From Anagrus nilaparvatae (lineage: Eukaryota > Arthropoda > Insecta > Hymenoptera > Mymaridae): DNA of 64,000 bases. Shown here piece by piece: positions 60,182 to 64,000 of this stretch (positions are counted from its first letter, which is position 1; each line of letters opens with the position of its first letter). The position numbers and the translations under genes were made by a program. The stretch is taken from assembly GCA_022575985.1 (NCBI GenBank), contig JAKSXM010000132.1:10230001-10294000 (forward strand), written 5' to 3'. The notes beneath the pieces are model-generated. The model had not been told where the DNA came from. It saw nothing but the letters and a program-made list of their open reading frames with translations, and did not search any database.

Positions 60182-61937
60182 ATGTAGCTAAGATTTTTTT
60201 ATTTTCATTTATTTAATAGTCAAAGCGCCAGCAATTTTAAATGTACCCAAAAATTTAAAATGGAGTTATTTGGATCCAACCCAGTTGATCATTCGTATTT
60301 TTGGTCGCTATAAACGATTTTGAAGGTTTCATTCATTTCCCGATGGCCAGTTTTGAAAAATTAACGCTATATCATAAAATAAATCCAAAAAGTACAATAT
60401 TGCTGATTGAGCCGAATAGTTAGAAGAGAATTTTCAATGGCCTCCTGTATGTTTTCTAGATCGCCGATAACAAATAATGAGGTGTTTTTAGGGGCCCACC
60501 TTGTAATTAAGGGTTATTTTCAAAATTTCGTGTTTTAAAATTTTTGTATTTTTTTCGTCCATAAAAAATTTTTTAGTTTATAAAAAAAGGTTCATTTACA
60601 AAAATTCTTGTAAATTTTACACTTATTACTTTTTTCATTGTAATTTAAAACGTACAATAATATGTATAAAAATAAATCAATTCTTTTTTATTTTCAGGTT
60701 TTTTTAAAAGGCAGTTGTTATAGAAACAAAAAAATAAAACACTGTTTATTTTTATTTAAAAAATACCGATAAAAACCTACAAGTGCTTTCATGATCGTTG
60801 AAAAGAGAGCAAAGTAAACTTTTATAACTTTTAAAATATTTACGTTAATTTTAATTCTGCAACGTTTTAAAGTGTTTCAAATTTTCAAAGTGAAGTTTTT
60901 TTAAAAATTAATTTATTAATTTGGTGGTAATCTCTTGGCTTAAAATTTTGTGCACAACAATTAAAACTAAATGAAAATTAGAGTTAAGTTTTATGCAGCT
61001 ATTGTTCTATCAAGAAAACTTTAAATTAAATGCTTTATCAGCCAGTTAAAAGTAAATATCTTATTTTTTAATAACTAAAAATGTTAGCAGTAATTTAAAA
61101 AAAAAATTTTTTTTTAGCAATAACATTTCTACAGAGTTTATTACGTACAAAAAATAATACTTATGATATAACAAAAATACTAATGTACAATTATTTTGTA
61201 TGATCAGAAAATTCTATATTAATTGGTGTGAGTTTTTGAATAACTTTGTTTTTTCACTACTTGTATAATTTTACTTAAAATATTTAAATTTTCTATGATG
61301 TACATCAAAATTTAGATAGTTTTAAAAAAATCGAGCCACGAAACATTTTCTTCAGGTGAAATATTTTCGAAATTTGAACATATTTTTAAGAAGGCTTTTG
61401 ATGCTTCTTAAAATCCGTCGATATTAAATATTTTTAAACTATTTTATTATTCTTGAATTTTTAAAAAATTTATAATCGGTTATATGAAATCATGATTCTT
61501 TATTACTTTATTTAATTTATTGTGCTTATCAATAAAATTAAAAGATATTGTTAATGAAAAGTTAAATAATTGTTATTGATTAGATTTTGCAAAATTATTT
61601 AATCAAAAATAAAATAGCTAAAATAAACAGTTATCAAATAAACAATCAAAAAATAAATTAAAAAAATCTATATCTAGTTAAATATGTCCAAATAATTTTA
61701 AAAAATAGTGTTACAATAATTTAACTATTTGTACTTTTTAAATATTTTTAAATGGGTCATTCCAAATAACTTGTGCTTAAATTAAAAATTTTTTTTTGCT
61801 ATCAGTGGATTTTTTCTTATCGGAATCAGAACTTCACTTGTTGGAAAAGTCAGTCAATATATAAATTTTTTATTGTATACTCATAGAATTCGTCTCAATC
61901 TATATCTTCCTAAAGTACAAATTTTTTGAAACGACCT
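60182..61937. repeat. Long inverted repeat, right arm (upstream of the + strand receptor)
   Basis: Inverted partner of 47059-48982, shorter by about 170 bp through indels. It ends about 35 bp before the receptor ATG at 61972. Confidence 0.75.
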
Positions 61938-61971
61938 ACCTAAAAATAATGCTAATTTTTATGAATTCATA

Positions 61972-63852
61972 ATGAAATTTTGTATTATATTTGTAATATT
62001 AATTTGTAAATTTGCATTGAGTGATCCGAATTTACTAACCAAAGCTGTTGACAAAGTTCTTAGCGAAGTGAAACCTCATCATGTTATGATTTACTCAAAT
62101 AACGACGAAACAAAAAATTATAAAAAACAACAAATGATGTTACAGCGTTTTACAAGTCAAATTTCTACAGCTGTAGTTGATATTAATCATTTACCTTTAT
62201 TTATATATTTTAACCCACAGGATAATTATTTTAAATACAACCAGAAATTGTCTGCACCCTTACATGTAATTTTTATAAGTTCAAATAATTATCATAATCA
62301 TTTACGTATTTTGTACTATTTGATTGTACCAATTAAATATTCAGAATTTATTGGAAAAAAGCCAAAAATATTGATTATTTTTTTTCCAGATTCTTCTTTA
62401 AAGAGAGATTTCTTTGTTAAATATCAGGAAATAATAAATTCAGGTTTTCTTGATGTAACAATCATAACTATGCTTTCAAATAATCAAATTTATATTGTAA
62501 ATCATTCGCCATACAATAAATCACAAATTTTATCTATTGATCTTTTTACAGAAAAATTTGATAAAATAATTTTTCCAGATAAATTAACGAAAGTAGATAA
62601 AATAACTTTTAATATTGGAGTTACAAAAGGTGTAAGATATATTAATAACGCTGGTGAACCATCAAAATTAGCACCAAATTTAAGATTATGGAAAGTGTGC
62701 GAAACATTTTTAAATACTTTGAATGCAAATTTTAGGATATATTATTTTGAACCTACTGCTTCTTATGATGATAAGTTTCTTGATAAATATAAATTAACAT
62801 TATATCTGATTGGAACTACGCACGATCCTGCAATAACATCTTATTCACGTAATTATATTTTAAGATACGAAAAATTTGTGGCTTTGGTGCCTATTAAAAG
62901 CGAAGTCAAATTTAAGTTATCAAAAAACATTTTATATGCTGCATTAACACTTTCTTCTGTTATGTTAATAATTGTTGTTACTGTTAAAGTTTTGAAAATA
63001 GAAAATGAAGATTGGTCTTTGTTTATGATATTTGGATTGCTCCTAGGAATGACAGACAATGAACACCGAACCATAAGATCAAAAATTATTTTCCTAACGC
63101 TTGTGTTTTTATCTACATTTCAAACATCAGATATTATTTCAATGTTGACAGAAATGAACTTTGTTAGCAACGAAAATCCTGTTGCAGAGTCCATTAAAGA
63201 AATATTTATGAAGAATATTACTGTTTGCTCTCCATATTATGGATCCTTAAGTTTAGAATGGTACAAGAAAAAAAATCAAACATCTATCGAAGTTTTTGGT
63301 TTACTTGAAAGTATTAAAGATTATTGCGAAGATATTGAAGAGAAAAACTTAAAAAAAGTTATTATCACAAGCGAACTTTCAGCAGAAAGAGCGCTTTTTG
63401 TAGATATTGAAGATACTGGACTCCGAAGATATGAAATAATGGATTTAAATTTACCTGCTTATCCAGTTTTTTTAACTTTTAATAAAAACTCACATTTCAT
63501 TCAAAAATTTGCTAAAATTGATCAATTGATATATGAGTCAGGTATAGATAAAAAATGGGATTCAGATTTTAAGGTTGAAAAAAGAATAGACGATAATGTT
63601 TACGATGATCTATTTATTGGAGATAACGATTTATTGAGAATATTAATATCAGTTCTAGGAGTTGGATTGTCATTTGCAACAATAGTTTTTTTATTTGAAT
63701 GTTTATATCATTGGAAGAAAAACCGAGAAAAAAAATTATTTGTAAAAGTAACTCGAAGGCGTAAGAATAGAAAGATTCTTAAAAAACTGAAGAAAAAAAA
63801 AATTACAGTGAGAAAAAAAATTATTTTATTTTTGCTAGATCGTAAGATTTGA
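61972..63852 (+). CDS. Divergent ionotropic receptor with lysine-rich tail, single exon
   Basis: The 626-residue intronless product belongs to the same receptor class as the - strand gene at 44.6 kb. A signal peptide covers 1-17. The ligand-binding halves flank TM1 (about 317-340), a pore-loop region (about 346-360, EDWSLFMIFGLLLGM) and TM2 (about 369-393). TM3 is about 553-578. FIIFPDKLT, KFVALVP and F-QKFAKI-QLI-ESGIDKK motifs match the other receptor. The last ~45 residues are strongly basic (many Lys/Arg), unlike the partner, and form an unusual intracellular tail. The start codon lies only about 35 bp beyond the end of the inverted-repeat arm at 60182-61937, so the core promoter must lie largely inside repeat sequence. 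Divergent IRs act in the dendritic membrane of chemosensory neurons; the ligand cannot be inferred. Confidence 0.85.
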   Translation: MKFCIIFVILICKFALSDPNLLTKAVDKVLSEVKPHHVMIYSNNDETKNYKKQQMMLQRFTSQISTAVVDINHLPLFIYFNPQDNYFKYNQKLSAPLHVIFISSNNYHNHLRILYYLIVPIKYSEFIGKKPKILIIFFPDSSLKRDFFVKYQEIINSGFLDVTIITMLSNNQIYIVNHSPYNKSQILSIDLFTEKFDKIIFPDKLTKVDKITFNIGVTKGVRYINNAGEPSKLAPNLRLWKVCETFLNTLNANFRIYYFEPTASYDDKFLDKYKLTLYLIGTTHDPAITSYSRNYILRYEKFVALVPIKSEVKFKLSKNILYAALTLSSVMLIIVVTVKVLKIENEDWSLFMIFGLLLGMTDNEHRTIRSKIIFLTLVFLSTFQTSDIISMLTEMNFVSNENPVAESIKEIFMKNITVCSPYYGSLSLEWYKKKNQTSIEVFGLLESIKDYCEDIEEKNLKKVIITSELSAERALFVDIEDTGLRRYEIMDLNLPAYPVFLTFNKNSHFIQKFAKIDQLIYESGIDKKWDSDFKVEKRIDDNVYDDLFIGDNDLLRILISVLGVGLSFATIVFLFECLYHWKKNREKKLFVKVTRRRKNRKILKKLKKKKITVRKKIILFLLDRKI

Positions 63853-64000
63853 AGTTAAACTTGTTGCAAATTTGAAGACGTTGGTTAAAAATTTCGTTTT
63901 AATATTCTTCAAGTTTCTTTATGTCTTAAGTATTACTAACTAAAGATGTGGAAACGGAGATTATGGAGAAATAGATAAAACGAAATTATATACTTTGGTC

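Noticed and set aside
47059..61937. Inverted arms as direct relics of the receptor gene duplication
   Set aside because: The arms are far more alike than the receptor coding regions, and one arm lies 560 bp from its gene while the other is about 35 bp away; independent repeat insertion or gene conversion fits better.

Overview
This window is a gene-poor, extremely AT-rich (roughly three quarters A+T by eye) piece of an insect nuclear genome. Two divergent ionotropic receptors, an F-box/LRR gene, short spliced genes with ~60 bp introns, Penelope, R1-like and other non-LTR retroelement fragments and many MITEs all point to an arthropod. The AT bias together with rapidly diverging single-exon receptors suggests a hymenopteran parasitoid, possibly a braconid/aphidiine wasp. 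The species assignment is inference only.

Layout. 1-17 kb is almost all AT-rich non-coding DNA with repeats: a dispersed 'CATGGAACATG' element, a 760 bp foldback, a Penelope remnant bounded by inverted repeats (7.8-9.4 kb), a ~157 bp tandem array ending in CATA/CA microsatellites, and the first copy of a CACTG-ended foldback MITE. 17.1-25.0 kb is one 7.9 kb inverted-repeat structure: outer arms, then short minisatellites, then a second inverted pair carrying ~56 bp tandem arrays, around a 1.7 kb loop. 25-31 kb holds a Ty3/gypsy integrase scrap, TTAA-flanked and CACGGAG MITEs and LTR-like sequence. At 31.96 kb there is what looks like the first coding exon of an amine-type GPCR on the + strand. 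32.9-37.2 kb holds a non-LTR RT remnant, a second Penelope endonuclease remnant and two MITEs.

The most interesting part is 39-64 kb. Three paralogous two-exon genes for tiny secreted cysteine-rich peptides lie on the - strand (39.2, 43.9 and 51.3 kb); all are too short per exon for an ordinary ORF scan. Copies 1 and 3 keep a C-C-CC-C-C (inhibitor-cystine-knot type) framework. Copy 2 keeps its splice sites and promoter but has lost three of six cysteines. Two divergently transcribed, single-exon ionotropic-receptor genes (44.6-46.5 kb - strand; 62.0-63.9 kb + strand) each have, upstream of their start codons, one arm of a ~1.8 kb inverted repeat. Between the arms sits an intact single-exon F-box/LRR gene (58.0-59.3 kb) plus MITEs and a LINE fragment.

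How the genes might work together: the receptors would act in chemosensory membranes, the F-box/LRR protein in ubiquitin ligase substrate choice, and the small peptides outside the cell. All three are classes known to turn over quickly in parasitoid genomes, and here they sit in a very repeat-rich neighbourhood that has clearly shuffled their flanks. No rRNA, tRNA or CRISPR was seen.
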